Below, in pieces: positions 17,823-27,238 of a stretch of 64,000 nucleotides of DNA. A program made the translations under genes and the position numbers. Below the pieces are notes generated by a model. It saw only the letters and a program-made list of their open reading frames with translations. It had not been told where the DNA came from and searched no databases. Position 1 is the stretch's first letter; the number at the start of each line of letters is the position of its first letter. This stretch comes from Candidatus Nitrososphaera gargensis Ga9.2 (lineage in GTDB: Archaea; Thermoproteota; Nitrososphaeria; Nitrososphaerales; Nitrososphaeraceae), in assembly GCF_000303155.1 (NCBI RefSeq), contig NC_018719.1, positions 744,001 to 808,000 of the forward strand. The letters are read 5' to 3'.

Positions 17823-18650
17823 TTGAAAATAAGGTTAGTGTCTGAGGAAGAAACACTAGCGGAAAGAGAACCTCTTCAAACTGAGAATTTGATCACGCCC
17901 AAAGTTTCTATCAAGAACCTAAATGCTTGGTTTGGCACAAAACAGGCTCTCAAAAATATCAATATGGATATTCGGGAAAATACTGCCACTGCGATAATCG
18001 GACCGTCTGGCTGTGGCAAGACCACTCTCATCCGTTGCCTGAATAGAATGCACGAGATGACTCCTGGAGCAGCCGCCAAGGGGCATGTTATTCTAGACGA
18101 TACTGACGTTTATGACAAGTCGGTCGATCCTGTAGTGATAAAACGCCGAATTGGAATGGTATTTCAGCGGCCCAATCCATTCCCAACAATGAGCATTTAT
18201 GATAATGTCGCTGCAGGGCTTCGCCTAAATGGCATCAGAGACAGGAGATTGCTCGACAACATTGTACAGGAAAGCTTGGAGCATGCAGCCTTGTGGGAAG
18301 AGGTAAAGAATGACTTGTCAAAGCCCGGCTCTAGTCTATCCGGCGGGCAGCAACAGCGTTTGTGCATTGCACGGGCTCTTGCGATGCAGCCAGAAGTTCT
18401 TCTTATGGATGAGCCTACCTCTGCGCTAGACCCAATCGCATCTTCAAAGATCGAGGAATTGATACATGGTCTGAAGAAGGATTTGACAATCGTCATGGTG
18501 ACTCACAACATGCAGCAGGCAGCGAGGGTGGCAGACTTTACTGCATTTATGTATTTGGGAGAGTTGATAGAGTATGGAAGAACTAAGCAGATATTTGAGA
18601 ACCCGCAAAAGGAACTTACTGAACGCTACATTTCTGGCAAGTTCGGCTAA
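17823..18650 (+). CDS. pstB: Phosphate ABC transporter ATPase PstB
   Basis: 275 residues. Walker [10 protein letters not shown] (about 60-68), Q-loop VFQRPNPFP, signature LSGGQQQRL, Walker B VLLMDEP, D-loop SALD and H-loop VTHNMQQ are all present. TTG at 17823 is the first possible start; GTG at 17838 is an alternative that would shorten the acidic N-terminal extension by five residues. Gap of 54 bases after pstA contains AACTATATAG, shared with the region before pstSC, so a secondary promoter is possible. Confidence 0.95.
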   Translation: MKIRLVSEEETLAEREPLQTENLITPKVSIKNLNAWFGTKQALKNINMDIRENTATAIIGPSGCGKTTLIRCLNRMHEMTPGAAAKGHVILDDTDVYDKSVDPVVIKRRIGMVFQRPNPFPTMSIYDNVAAGLRLNGIRDRRLLDNIVQESLEHAALWEEVKNDLSKPGSSLSGGQQQRLCIARALAMQPEVLLMDEPTSALDPIASSKIEELIHGLKKDLTIVMVTHNMQQAARVADFTAFMYLGELIEYGRTKQIFENPQKELTERYISGKFG

Positions 18651-18678
18651 AGTTTACACAAAGAGGTAGGCGAGAAAG

Positions 18679-18699
18679 CCCACGTTCTTTAGACGTGGG
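18679..18699. repeat. Left-end hairpin of a TnpB element
   Basis: CCCACGT-loop-ACGTGGG followed by ATGAATCGCC. The words after the hairpin recur at 54472-54481 and 59301-59310, marking them as left ends of IS200/IS605-family elements. Confidence 0.7.
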
Positions 18700-19890
18700 A
18701 TGAATCGCCATCTGCTGTATTTATTAGGAACCTCTGAAAAAGATAACACAAAGGAGTCGAGGACTCACCAATTGCCAAGACTGACCATAAAAGCAAAGGT
18801 GACAGACGACAGCAAGACAAAGCTAGAGCTACTTAACAGGGAATACGGTGCATTTCAGGCATACGTGCAGGGGAACACAACAGTTCAACTCTATTCTGCA
18901 ACAAAGCAGCAGGCAGACAGGCTGAGAAACAGGATACTACGAAAACAGAAGGGCAAGATAAACCCAAAGAAGCAGTATCCGCTCATTCTGAGAAGAGATT
19001 TGATTGATGTTCAGAAAGACACCAAATTCCCATGTGTATACTGGATGAAGGTACCTGTCTATCCAAAGAGCATCCATCTTAGAATACAGACTGATTGTAG
19101 GTACGACCTGATTGAATACAATCTGAGAGAAGCAAAGGTCATACAGCAAGCGGGTAGCTGGTACATATTCCTGTGCATAGAAAAGGAAGCTGAACAACCA
19201 TCAAGACCACCGCCGACCAATGTTCTTGCAATCGACCTCGGAGTACACAACATTGCTGTCACTGTAAACACGGCAAACACAAGACCTAACTTTTATGGAC
19301 AAAAGTTGAGAGCAATCAGAGGCAAGTACTTTAATCTTAGAAGAAAACTAGGTCAGAAGAAAAAGGCGTTCTACAAGATAAAAGCACTGAAGAATAGAGA
19401 GTTTTTGCAGGTCAACCATGAACTGCACAAGATAAGCAAGGAGATAGTAGAAGAAGCTAGGAGGACAAATGCTATCATCGTTGTAGGTAAGTTGAAAGGA
19501 ATAAGAAAGAGAATCAAAGAAGGCGGCAGCAGTAGGCGAATCAGACGCCTTGTAAACAACTTTCCGTACTACAGGCTGGTGCAGTACATCAAGTACAAGG
19601 CGGCGTGGCTTGGCATAAGAGTGATGGAGATAAGCGAGGCTTGGACATCACAGACATGCCATCACTGCCATGAAAAAGGGGAAAGAAAGACTCAGGGATT
19701 CTTCAGATGCAAGCACTGCGGGCTGGAGACAAACGCCGACTATAACGGCAGCATGAACATCATGCAACGAGCTCTTGGAATACTTTCAAGAGCAGGGGGC
19801 ATCTTGACTATCCCCATTGAACCTCTGGTGATTGCAGACAGGAGCAAGGTGATCACAGGGGAATCCCACATGCTTCAGCGGTGGGAGTAG
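18700..19890 (+). CDS. tnpB: TnpB RNA-guided nuclease, inserted between pstB and phoU
   Basis: Up to 396 residues. RuvC-I VLAIDLGVHN, RuvC-II region IIVVGKLKGIR, zinc finger CHHCHEKG...CKHCG and RuvC-III TNADYNGSMNI are visible. At the usual RuvC-II Glu position the sequence is Gly-Lys; a Glu in MEISEAWTSQTC nearby might serve instead. ATG 18700 lies in the left-end motif; TTG 18772 (LPRLTIKAKV) is the more natural start. TnpB proteins cut DNA guided by an RNA made from the element's right end. No tnpA is present, so movement needs help from elsewhere. Transcribed with the pst genes. Confidence 0.88.
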   Translation: MNRHLLYLLGTSEKDNTKESRTHQLPRLTIKAKVTDDSKTKLELLNREYGAFQAYVQGNTTVQLYSATKQQADRLRNRILRKQKGKINPKKQYPLILRRDLIDVQKDTKFPCVYWMKVPVYPKSIHLRIQTDCRYDLIEYNLREAKVIQQAGSWYIFLCIEKEAEQPSRPPPTNVLAIDLGVHNIAVTVNTANTRPNFYGQKLRAIRGKYFNLRRKLGQKKKAFYKIKALKNREFLQVNHELHKISKEIVEEARRTNAIIVVGKLKGIRKRIKEGGSSRRIRRLVNNFPYYRLVQYIKYKAAWLGIRVMEISEAWTSQTCHHCHEKGERKTQGFFRCKHCGLETNADYNGSMNIMQRALGILSRAGGILTIPIEPLVIADRSKVITGESHMLQRWE

Positions 19891-19935
19891 TCAAACAAAG
19901 AGAAATATTCAAGCATGTAGGATGGAAACTAGTAT

Positions 19936-20598
19936 TTGACAAGGCTACTTGACCTAGGAATTGACCGAATAAGGAATCTGATAATGGACATGTCAGAAAT
20001 CTCTGAGCGGTCAGTTATCACTGCTATAGAGTCGTATGAGAAGGGGAGCAGTGTAAAGAAGACGATATTTAACTGGTCCGAGCAATTGCGAGTCCTGCAA
20101 GATGAAGTTTCTGACCTAGCTATAGAGCTTATAGCAAGATACCAGCCTGTCGCAACCGACCTTCGATTCATACGGTCATGCATGGAGATTGCATATGGCT
20201 TCTCTAGATTTGGTAGGTATGCCTATGATATTGTAGATGTTCTTGAGACTATGGGATCCGTGGGTGAATGTGACAAGAGTGCCGTTCTGGAAATGTCATC
20301 AACAGCAAGGGAAATGATAAGGATGAGTGTGCTGGCGCTTCGCTCTAAAGATAAAGATGCTGCCCAGCAGCTTTACAAAATGGATGACACGGTTGATGCG
20401 CTTTATCGGAAGTATCTACGAGAGGCGCTTACCCCACCACACTCTACCGCTAATAAGGATAAGAGATTTGTAGATCCCCGCTGCTACATCTCAGCATTGC
20501 TTATTCTAAGATACCTTGAGCGCATTGCGGATCATGCGTGCTATATTGCTGACTCGGTTCATTACATAGTTACTGGTGAATCAAGCCCAAGGCGTTAG
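19936..20598 (+). CDS. phoU: PhoU-type phosphate regulator
   Basis: 220 residues, two PhoU three-helix repeats (about 5-95 and 110-210). Typical features are RLLDLGIDRIRNLIMDMSEI at the start and AIELIARYQPVATDLRFIRS in repeat one (the E/DxxxD metal-site helix); repeat two ends RYLERIADHACYIADSV. TTG 19936 is the first start after an in-frame stop and matches the usual N-terminus, so the TnpB element upstream appears not to have cut into the protein. Known role: represses Pst uptake when phosphate is plentiful. Probably once co-transcribed with pstB. Confidence 0.92.
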   Translation: MTRLLDLGIDRIRNLIMDMSEISERSVITAIESYEKGSSVKKTIFNWSEQLRVLQDEVSDLAIELIARYQPVATDLRFIRSCMEIAYGFSRFGRYAYDIVDVLETMGSVGECDKSAVLEMSSTAREMIRMSVLALRSKDKDAAQQLYKMDDTVDALYRKYLREALTPPHSTANKDKRFVDPRCYISALLILRYLERIADHACYIADSVHYIVTGESSPRR

Positions 20599-20668
20599 CA
20601 CATATGGTCAAGATTAAAAACCATCATCCTACAACCTGAAATGGTTGGGTAAAATCAGGCTCAATTTT

Positions 20669-20860
20669 TTAATGTAAAAATTCTCTACTTAAATTTTGAT
20701 ATAGCTCATCACCGCATATCCATGGAAAATCAGGAACTCCTGCCACTACTACTCCCTTGATATTATTGCCATCAATGATTGTTTGTAGTTGGTACACACA
20801 CAGACGTGTATTATTACCCACAAAATCTCTCATTTTTCTCTTGAGCTCATCATCTGCCAT
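20669..20860 (-). CDS. 63-residue hypothetical protein
   Basis: Reads MADDELKRKMRDFVGNNTRL, then VYQLQTIIDGNNIKGVVVAG and ICGDELYQNLSREFLH. Charged, folded-looking composition with a beta-turn-beta middle; no family recognised. ATG start. It converges with phoU at about 70 bases distance. Confidence 0.5.
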   Translation of the reverse strand: MADDELKRKMRDFVGNNTRLCVYQLQTIIDGNNIKGVVVAGVPDFPWICGDELYQNLSREFLH

Positions 20861-21212
20861 ATTATTTACGTTGTAGATCGTTTACGAGCAGCAGCCCTTA
20901 CATTTGCCAATTCCAATCCTGTCTGTGTTACCTGCATGCACAGAGGACACAACCGACAGAGAATAATATTTCGCGATAGCATCTGCGCTCGTTTCATTGT
21001 ATTATTGTTGATAATTTTTGGGCATATACGCAAAAGAGTCAGAGGCTCTGTTGACTTATTGTCAGCTATGCTTCTATCTCTCCCTCCAGTGTATTATTGA
21101 GCAGACGAAAAGTTAACAGCATAGTTTTAAGGCAGTCCAAGAATTCTCCAAGCAACCCTTAAAACAAAATTCTCCTACTATTATAGCAGAGAGAGCAGTA
21201 GAGAGATATAAA
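20861..21212. other. Intergenic, no gene recognised
   Basis: A frame on + contains VCVTCMHRGHNRQ but has no convincing start or flanking domain. AT-rich stretch before 21213 includes GAGATATAAAATG, a TATA-like sequence adjoining the next start. Confidence 0.45.
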
Positions 21213-21554
21213 ATGCGGAAAAAATCCACAGCCGGCGACTCGCCACCATCATCATTTGAGCGAACAACAATCTTCTTTACTGACGAGCAGGATATGGCCT
21301 TTCTCAAAGACGATGCAATATTTTCTGATACATTCAATTCAAGAAGAAAGGCGGTAGACGAGCTAGCAAAGCGCTACAAACAAAGAGCCATTCCAGTCAT
21401 CAGAGAAATCATTGATGCTTGCAGCACGCTCAAAGGGCAGGAGGACAACGATGTGTTTATCCGGTACTGTCAGATGTTTATAGAGGAGCTGCTAGAATCA
21501 TCAAAAACTGCCAGTCGCCGTAATAATAATAGCAACAGCAAGTCCACTGACTGA
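21213..21554 (+). CDS. Hypothetical helical protein
   Basis: 113 residues. Charged, mostly helical middle (DTFNSRRKAVDELAKRYKQR, IPVIREIIDACSTLKGQED, FIRYCQMFIEELLESSK) between flexible Ser/Asn-rich ends. The helix pair resembles a single HEAT-like repeat, but no family is recognised. A TATA-like ATATAAA lies only a few bases before the ATG, so transcription may start further upstream or at an internal codon. Stands alone. Confidence 0.6.
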   Translation: MRKKSTAGDSPPSSFERTTIFFTDEQDMAFLKDDAIFSDTFNSRRKAVDELAKRYKQRAIPVIREIIDACSTLKGQEDNDVFIRYCQMFIEELLESSKTASRRNNNSNSKSTD

Positions 21555-21584
21555 TTCAATATTAGGTAGTAAAATAAAGTCCTG

Positions 21585-21737
21585 TTATGCTTCAGCCATC
21601 CGCTCCTCTTTTGGTTTCTTTACTCTCTTACTACTACCTGCAAAAAGGTATTGCCGCAGATGGCCACTCACATGCTCCATCAGAGACAGCTCGTCCCGGT
21701 GTTCCCTGCCGCATATTTTACATTTCCAAGCCGCCAT
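21585..21737 (-). CDS. 50-residue C2H2 zinc-finger protein
   Basis: Reads MAAWKCKICGREHRDELSLM followed by EHVSGHLRQYLF and a Lys/Arg-rich tail (SSKRVKKPKEERMAEA). CxxC, 12 residues, H-x4-H is a classic C2H2 finger. One finger plus a basic tail suggests nucleic-acid binding. It converges with the preceding + gene, about 30 bases apart. Confidence 0.7.
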   Translation of the reverse strand: MAAWKCKICGREHRDELSLMEHVSGHLRQYLFAGSSKRVKKPKEERMAEA

Positions 21738-21884
21738 AGCCAGTCAGTATCTCGCTCTCTTACTCTGTCTTTGTTCTTTTTGCCATTTGTATCTTATCTT
21801 GTGCCATTGTCAGCGCTATGCATATACATTTTTCTTGCATCTACCATATGTATGTGACTGCCAAAATGTGAGTGAGAGACCACA

Positions 21885-22268
21885 TCATCTTTTATTCTGG
21901 TATTGTCTTGTGAGAGGCAGAATCTTTTTTGTTATCCGAGACCAAGGGTCGGGACAATCCTTGTATATAGAGACTATCAGCACCGACCCTTCTTCTATTC
22001 CTTTACTTTTATTTTCATCAATCATTATTGTTGTCCTGAATACTTGTTCATATTCTGCGATAGAAAAGATTGTCATGCCCAGCTTGTTCTCCATAGTTCT
22101 CCTCATGTTCATGCAGATTAAAGATTGCATTGCAGCTAACTAGGACTCTTCTTGCGTTAGGAGCGGATTTGTCAATCCCTTGCGGTATTCTGCTGCCAAC
22201 AAACTGCCATCAGCAGTTACCAATATGCCTGCAAATATAATACTCTCATCCAGCTCTAGTATTCGCAA
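21885..22268 (-). pseudogene. DUF6659-like protein interrupted by a TAG codon
   Basis: From TTG 22268 the frame reads RILELDESIIFAGILVTADG, then AAEYRKGLTNPLLTQEES, meets TAG at 22140-22142, and continues in the same frame LAAMQSLICMNMRRTMENKL, GMTIFSIAEYEQVFRTTI, VLIVSIYKDCP. The layout (LELDxxIxFAGI...AAEYRxGLxxLL...EES...MRxxxExKLG) is that of small thaumarchaeal proteins I know as DUF6659. Glu in place of the stop would restore the expected EESE. The part after ATG 22130 could still be translated alone (81 residues). Confidence 0.6.
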
Positions 22269-22940
22269 GCAAAGTTGCGTACGTTCAATTTGTAACGTTG
22301 AAAATCTGTTTGCAAGCTAGTAGAAAAAACTTTATGTATATTTTAATAGCAGCGCTAAATTCTTCTAGAAAATTAGTGTAGAGCCAATAGAATTAATAAA
22401 TATGACATATTGTGCACAGCTTTGAGTCGTTGGGAGACCATTCCATCTGTATCTTCGATAATAGAGCAAAAAATCATTTCGGTGCCATTTGTCGCAAAAT
22501 CAATGACTCTATATCGGCTGGCCACGCAGTAATCTACATTGCTAAAGGTGAGCCTCTAAAGATATTGGCGAGGATGAAACGACATGGGATAATAGAAGGG
22601 GTGGAAGACAATATCCAAATTGGAGCGCTTAATCTTATGAACATTGCTACCATTTTTCCAGAAGCCACAGAGACAATGAGTGGAGAAGCAACAGATGCCG
22701 AAGTTGCTGCCGCTCACCTGCTGCAAAAATGGAAGAATGTAATCTATAAGACAAAACAACAAGGTGATAATAGAAGAAGAAAAAAGTACAAGGGTATCTT
22801 GATAGTCGCCGACGACATCTCTATTTTTGCCACTACAAAGAATTTTGGAATATTGTTGTTGTTTGAACAGAAAATAAGACAAAATGCAAGAGAGAAAAAC
22901 TGGCTAGAGGTAATCTGCTGCTATAACAAAAAGATAATCA

Positions 22941-24212
22941 GTACCTGGCAATTAGCCACCATCAATTATAACTGACCTGCTGTTTTTGATCTGTACCGAG
23001 TACACCGCGCCGTATTTCTGCTCCAGTCCCAGCCGCAGAAAAAGCAGCATATGAAAGTACGTAAATTCTGCATCGTATCTTCTCCCGTACCTTCCGCGCG
23101 TCGCCTTGCTGAGGTACTGCCACTTGATGTACACCCACTCATTCTGTATAACAAGCGATGCCAGAACATAGAGGAAGCGCAGTGCTGGACTCCTGGATGA
23201 CGTCCTGGCCCTGCTCTTTCCCATCGCCCTGTATGACGATTCTATGCCAAATCTCCTCCGGTACTCGTCAAACATCCGCCCTACCGGGATATTGACAAGG
23301 CCTGCGGCATAGTACATGTACTGGACGCCGCGTTTCTTCCTGTACCTTTTCTTCCGGTATTTGGCAACGGCATACAGCCTGAATGTGCATTTCTCGCCGG
23401 TGGCAGAATCTGTCATTTCGCAGTCCGGTACGACGAAACTATCCCTTCTTTTCCGGGTCAGTCTGGATAACGTGCCGCCTTTCCTGCCTCTTGGAAAAGC
23501 GGCTATGATGTACGGGATACGCATGGAATTGAGGTAGCTCATTACAGCTGCTGTAAAGAACCCCTTGTCAAGGAACAGGCATTTTATCACGATGCTCGCC
23601 TTCTGTACCTCTGCAAGCAGGTACCTGACTACTCCAACCAGTGCTTCCCCCTCCCGGATGTACCTGGTGGCCAAGGTGAACCTCCTTCCATGGAGCATCA
23701 CGTAGGCGCTGGCGTACGTGAAAAAGTGGGTCGTGCCGCTCCTGGCCCTGCCGCGTCTGACATCCCCCTCATTCTCAGGCTCGCCGTGGTAGGGAACGTC
23801 TGTCATGTCGATGGCTATGTCGACAGCTCGATTGTGCAGGGTCTCCGCCACCCTTTTCTGCAGCAGCCTGTTGGCGGCCGACTGAATCCACGAAATGTCA
23901 ATCTTGGACACGTGGTACTGGACATCCCTCCTGGACGGGGTGCTGGCCAGAGTACAGCAGGCTTGTGTTATGGATGTCCCACCGGTACAGGCATAGACCA
24001 CAGAATTTGCTATATCGACTACTGAATACCGCCTTTTTCTGAAATCGGCTGGCCTGAAGACTGGCAGCAGTACGTTTACTGCATTACCAAGTACTCTCTC
24101 ATGTGTCAAAAAATGTTTGTCGGTAGGTTCTTGGGTAAATGTACCGCACTGGATTGGCAGGGTTCTCACAAACCATGCGTCTCTGGTGGCAGCTTTAGCT
24201 GTTGCCAGGGAC
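22941..24212. mobile_element. ISH3-type insertion sequence, about 1.27 kb
   Basis: Imperfect ends GTACCTGGCAA (22941-22951) and, on the other strand, GTCCCTGGCAA (24202-24212) flank one transposase. The first 100 bases (22937-23036) recur without change at 63901-64000. No clear target duplication, so exact ends are uncertain by a few bases. Confidence 0.8.
22952..24169 (-). CDS. ISH3-family DDE transposase
   Basis: 405 residues, apparently intact. Catalytic Asp in AIDMTDVPYHGEP, second Asp in KCLFLDKGFFTAAVM, and Glu in YRRRFGIESSYRAMG (the Y-x2-R-x3-E signature). The N-terminal region FRKRRYSVVDIANSVVYACT is the usual helical domain. GTG start at 24169. G+C is higher than the surrounding genes, which points to outside origin. 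The stop codon lies within 12 bases of the element end. With intact ends and a second identical end in the window, this element is probably active or recently so. Confidence 0.88.
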   Translation of the reverse strand: MRTLPIQCGTFTQEPTDKHFLTHERVLGNAVNVLLPVFRPADFRKRRYSVVDIANSVVYACTGGTSITQACCTLASTPSRRDVQYHVSKIDISWIQSAANRLLQKRVAETLHNRAVDIAIDMTDVPYHGEPENEGDVRRGRARSGTTHFFTYASAYVMLHGRRFTLATRYIREGEALVGVVRYLLAEVQKASIVIKCLFLDKGFFTAAVMSYLNSMRIPYIIAAFPRGRKGGTLSRLTRKRRDSFVVPDCEMTDSATGEKCTFRLYAVAKYRKKRYRKKRGVQYMYYAAGLVNIPVGRMFDEYRRRFGIESSYRAMGKSRARTSSRSPALRFLYVLASLVIQNEWVYIKWQYLSKATRGRYGRRYDAEFTYFHMLLFLRLGLEQKYGAVYSVQIKNSRSVIIDGG

Positions 24213-24531
24213 GCCCTTCAACAATCGACTAAAAAGCTGCTCACAAACTCGTTATTGCCAAGTACTGATAATAGATGAAATGCCAATACGTCATCTTGTT
24301 CCTCTGCTCAAGAGCCATAGCCACAACCTGCTTGGTAGAGATTGGATAGAGAGAAGAATTGATGATTATCGAATATTGTCTATCATGGAGAAAGGGATAG
24401 ATGATATTGTTGGAAAAAACTCTGGCAGACTTTTCTTCCACACACTCAGACTGGTTTATGGAATTGATGAGGACAAAATTATCCAGCAACCAGAATTGCT
24501 AGAAGAAAAACTGCAAAAGCTATTTGGCAAA

Positions 24532-24750
24532 TCAGGCAATGCAGTCTTGCAATCTGTTGGTAATCGACTTAGAAATGAAATCTATGAGGGGTGCTAAAGA
24601 GAGAACTATGTCTCTAGTGTTCTCGTCTTTTTGTATAGGCACAATGAGGGCACACATACCAAAATCATAGCCTCTTATCATTTCAAGTTCGACACACTTG
24701 CCGCAGATGCCGCATTTACCAATGGTCTTGACCCTGTGGGCTTGGCTCAC
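24532..24750 (-). CDS. Small CxxC zinc protein overlapping the MEDS gene 3' end
   Basis: 72 residues from GTG 24750. Reads MSQAHRVKTIGKCGICGKCV, then ELEMIRGYDFGMCALIVP. CGICGKC and later Cys give a possible metal site. The last 22 codons overlap the 3' end of the MEDS gene on the other strand, so one of the two ends may be mis-set; the real protein may be shorter in function than in length. No family recognised. Confidence 0.5.
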   Translation of the reverse strand: MSQAHRVKTIGKCGICGKCVELEMIRGYDFGMCALIVPIQKDENTRDIVLSLAPLIDFISKSITNRLQDCIA

Positions 24751-24832
24751 GTCACATCACCTCTTCTCTATATCGCTCAGACGACGATCAAGTTCGCTTT
24801 ATGACGAATTTTGGTCTGTCTAAACTTGCCGA

Positions 24833-25033
24833 TTGAGAACCTGTTTAACTCCCACCAAGTCCGCACTTGAATTGCTGCGGCGCAACCTTGTGCGACCTAC
24901 TGTCGAATTCTTGGCCAAATGTAAGGCAATGGCTGTGGCTGATCGATTATGGCCAATAAATCCTCAAAAGCAGCGTTTGGATAAAGCGATAAATGCAACT
25001 TTGCGGGCAATAATCATAATAACTATAAGTTGA
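24833..25033 (+). CDS. Possible 66-residue hypothetical protein
   Basis: TTG start. LTPTKSALELLRRNLVRPTV then FLAKCKAMAVADRLWPINPQ suggests helices; the end is Ile-rich. No known family and no clear promoter. Confidence 0.3.
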   Translation: MRTCLTPTKSALELLRRNLVRPTVEFLAKCKAMAVADRLWPINPQKQRLDKAINATLRAIIIITIS

Positions 25034-25072
25034 GCTCTGCCAACGGGTCAAAGCTGTGTCTGCAAATGATGA

Positions 25073-25309
25073 ATGATGGTAGAAGAAAGTTTTGTCAGAA
25101 TACTTACGGTAGTAGCATTATTTTCTGTAGGCACAGTATCAGCAATTACAACCGCCACAAAAGAATCCAGAATAGCAGCAGCGCCTGCAACAGTACACAG
25201 ATATGGCACACTAGCAGAGACAAAATGGCATGAAGTTATGATAGACGATTATTACAGAATTGAAAGCGCTCTTTTACATGTCAAAGAAAATGGTTTTGCT
25301 TTCTCTTAG
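25073..25309 (+). CDS. Small exported or membrane-anchored protein
   Basis: 78 residues. Hydrophobic segment ILTVVALFSVGTVSAIT at about 9-25 looks like a signal peptide with a VSA cleavage-type site. The mature part (YGTLAETKWHEVMIDDYYRI, ALLHVKENGFAF) is charged. No family recognised. ATGATG start. Confidence 0.45.
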   Translation: MMVEESFVRILTVVALFSVGTVSAITTATKESRIAAAPATVHRYGTLAETKWHEVMIDDYYRIESALLHVKENGFAFS

Positions 25310-25630
25310 TTGTTGATGAAGAAAAAACAACACTACACAGGATATATTGCAAATAGCAAAGATGCACAGCCATGCACAACATATTATGATTACTACTATA
25401 TCTTTGGAAAGTAAAAAGCTCGCATTTCTGAAGAGGTCAACAGAGAAACGAAGGCTATGAGCGAGAGAGCTGGATCAACGCAGAGACTGGCGAAGTTTTT
25501 GCTTTCTGAAATAAGTGGCAGCGTGTGATATAATACTGAATGATATATAATATAGGCAGCGGTCAAAAAGGCTCAGAAGAAGAGGGCACATCTGGGAAAG
25601 CTTTAATGAAATAATGAGAATGTATAACTC
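25310..25630. other. Intergenic, gene remnant possible
   Basis: No complete gene. Near 25450-25510 a short frame reads EGYERESWINAETGEVFAF, ending much like the small exported protein just upstream (ENGFAFS), so a decayed relative is possible. TATA-like sequence at about 25540-25552 precedes the next gene. Confidence 0.35.
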
Positions 25631-26362
25631 ATGGTTCTCCTCGATGCCCTACATTTGAAAACCATATTCTCCAATGTAGGCAGGATGATTAGGGGAGCAA
25701 CAGATGAGAATACGTCAAGAGCAATTGATGTACTTTCAAGCACTCCGGATTACTACAAGAAAATTGCCCTTTCTGATATCGAAATTGTACTGAAAGCTAA
25801 ATCTATAATCTCCGAAGACTTGGATAGTATAGCACAGAAAATAAACCTAGCATTCAAGACTTCAGATGTCAAGCTTCTAAATGAAGTCATGAATAAACAT
25901 GGAAAAACTATCGCCATTGTACTAGCTTTATCTACGGCAAGATGGGAAAATCAAAAACTGCTCTGGCAGCATATAAATCAAAATAACAGCGAGCAGATGC
26001 CCGTAGACATACTAGACAAAGAAATAGCAAGAATTGACGAGCTTGCCATGAATTTGGAATTGACACTGCCATCACTCAAAGGGAATATTTTCCAAACAGA
26101 AAAGAAACACAAAGAAGAGGACTATCACTATACTTTGAGAGGTGGATACAACGTCCCTATCGACAAGATGTACAACCTTGTAGTGTACAACATCAAGAGA
26201 ACCGGTTTTCTGAAGATAGTTGAAGCAAACGAGGGTGCCAGAGTAATACGATTTACAAGCGACAAAATAGAAGACCCAAGGGGAATTATTGAGTTTACGA
26301 TAACTCTAGTGGATAAAATTGATGGTGGCTCTTATTTCAGGCTGCACATCGAAGACGAGTAG
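25631..26362 (+). CDS. Hypothetical two-part protein
   Basis: 243 residues from ATG. Residues 1-150 are helical and charged (IDVLSSTPDYYKKIALSDIE, ISEDLDSIAQKINLAF, KTIAIVLALSTARWENQ). Residues about 160-243 form a beta-rich unit (YTLRGGYNVPIDKMYNLVVY, ARVIRFTSDKIEDPRGIIEF, SYFRLHIEDE). The second part resembles a START/SRPBCC-like or DUF domain only in its strand pattern; I do not recognise it. Stands alone, rightward. Confidence 0.7.
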   Translation: MVLLDALHLKTIFSNVGRMIRGATDENTSRAIDVLSSTPDYYKKIALSDIEIVLKAKSIISEDLDSIAQKINLAFKTSDVKLLNEVMNKHGKTIAIVLALSTARWENQKLLWQHINQNNSEQMPVDILDKEIARIDELAMNLELTLPSLKGNIFQTEKKHKEEDYHYTLRGGYNVPIDKMYNLVVYNIKRTGFLKIVEANEGARVIRFTSDKIEDPRGIIEFTITLVDKIDGGSYFRLHIEDE

Positions 26363-26442
26363 ATTCTGGCTGCAGTGCGTGCAGACGGCCTTCAGACGCG
26401 CATGGCAAAGAACTCAAATATGAAAACACCACAGGAGGGCTG

Positions 26443-26897
26443 TTGCTAAGGGAGCCGCCAGGGGCAAAAGATAGGGCAAACATCGAAACTGCATTGAAAA
26501 CCTATAGTGGAATGATATCCTCCACACCGCAGATGCGGCAGGGGCTGTCTGGAATAATGATGCCAGGCGGAAAGGAAATGGCAGAAATGGTCGAGTTTGC
26601 TGAAAAGTACAAGGCCATTTACACACCGGAGAGAGCAAAGTCACCAAAGAAATTCAAGACCTTAGATATTCAGTCGATGCTCAAGAGCGAACGGCAATCA
26701 TTGTGCAGGCAGAAAAGAGCTTGATTACCGTCAGCCTTGTCGCATACAAGAAATATCTGCAATGGAGCCTTGTTATGCAAAGGCAATTTCCATCGAACAG
26801 GATGATGCCGGGTCTTGTACAACATCTAGAAGATGTTCTAAAGATAGTTGATGAAACTGCGTACAATTACAATCTTGATTTATCGACTCTTCTATGA
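26443..26897 (+). pseudogene. Frameshifted hypothetical helical protein
   Basis: First frame: NIETALKTYSGMISSTPQMR, GGKEMAEMVEFAEKYKAIYT. A shift near 26630 moves the good reading to the next frame: TKEIQDLRYSVDAQERTAII, SLITVSLVAYKKYLQWSLVM and HLEDVLKIVDETAYNYNLDL. The two halves join well, which argues for one gene of about 150 codons with a 1-base change. The start is uncertain; an ATG at 26402 lies in yet another frame. No family recognised. Confidence 0.5.
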
Positions 26898-26956
26898 GCA
26901 AATGCTCAAAAGTGATGATACCTAACTATACTATGATGAGTGAGTAGTAGCAGTGA

Positions 26957-27203
26957 TTGATTGCCATCAATGATGCAATTACTGACATAGACACTAAGAT
27001 TGCATATCACCAAAAGAGATGGAACACGTTACAATACAAGCACAGGCGATTTTACAAAGGAAGATTGAACACCACAGGAGATGGAGGAACTTTATGTGAA
27101 GATGAAAGAAGAGAAGCAGCGGAATAGTAGTAGCTCTGCACAAGCTGCTGCCAAAAAAGACAGAAGGGATTTAGAGCTAGCCAGGAAGAATAACAAGCAG
27201 TAG
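26957..27203 (+). other. Two overlapping short frames, possibly one frameshifted small gene
   Basis: 26957-27127 (TTG) reads INDAITDIDTKIAYHQKRWN and LQYKHRRFYKGRL; 27081-27203 (ATG) reads MEELYVKMKEEKQRNSSSS then KKDRRDLELARKN. Both are charged and coil-like. Which, if either, is translated cannot be told here. Confidence 0.3.
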
Positions 27204-27238
27204 AGAATCTTTATCTCGTCTACACAATCTGGGTGCTT

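Larger units (their letters stand above)
22412..24597 (+). pseudogene. MEDS-domain protein split by an ISH3-type element
   Basis: Left part (22412 to about 22940, GTG start) reads ICIFDNRAKNHF, HAVIYIAKGEPLKILARMKRHG, KGILIVADDISIF and ends NWLEVICCYNKK. Right part (from about 24213 to 24597) resumes with MPIRHLVPLLKSHSHNLLGR and a helical tail (FGKSGNAVLQSVGNRLRNEI). Together these follow the order of MEDS (DcmR-like) sensory domains, which in Nitrososphaerota often regulate or accompany histidine kinases. The insertion falls after the CCYN segment. Product no longer made whole. Confidence 0.75.
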
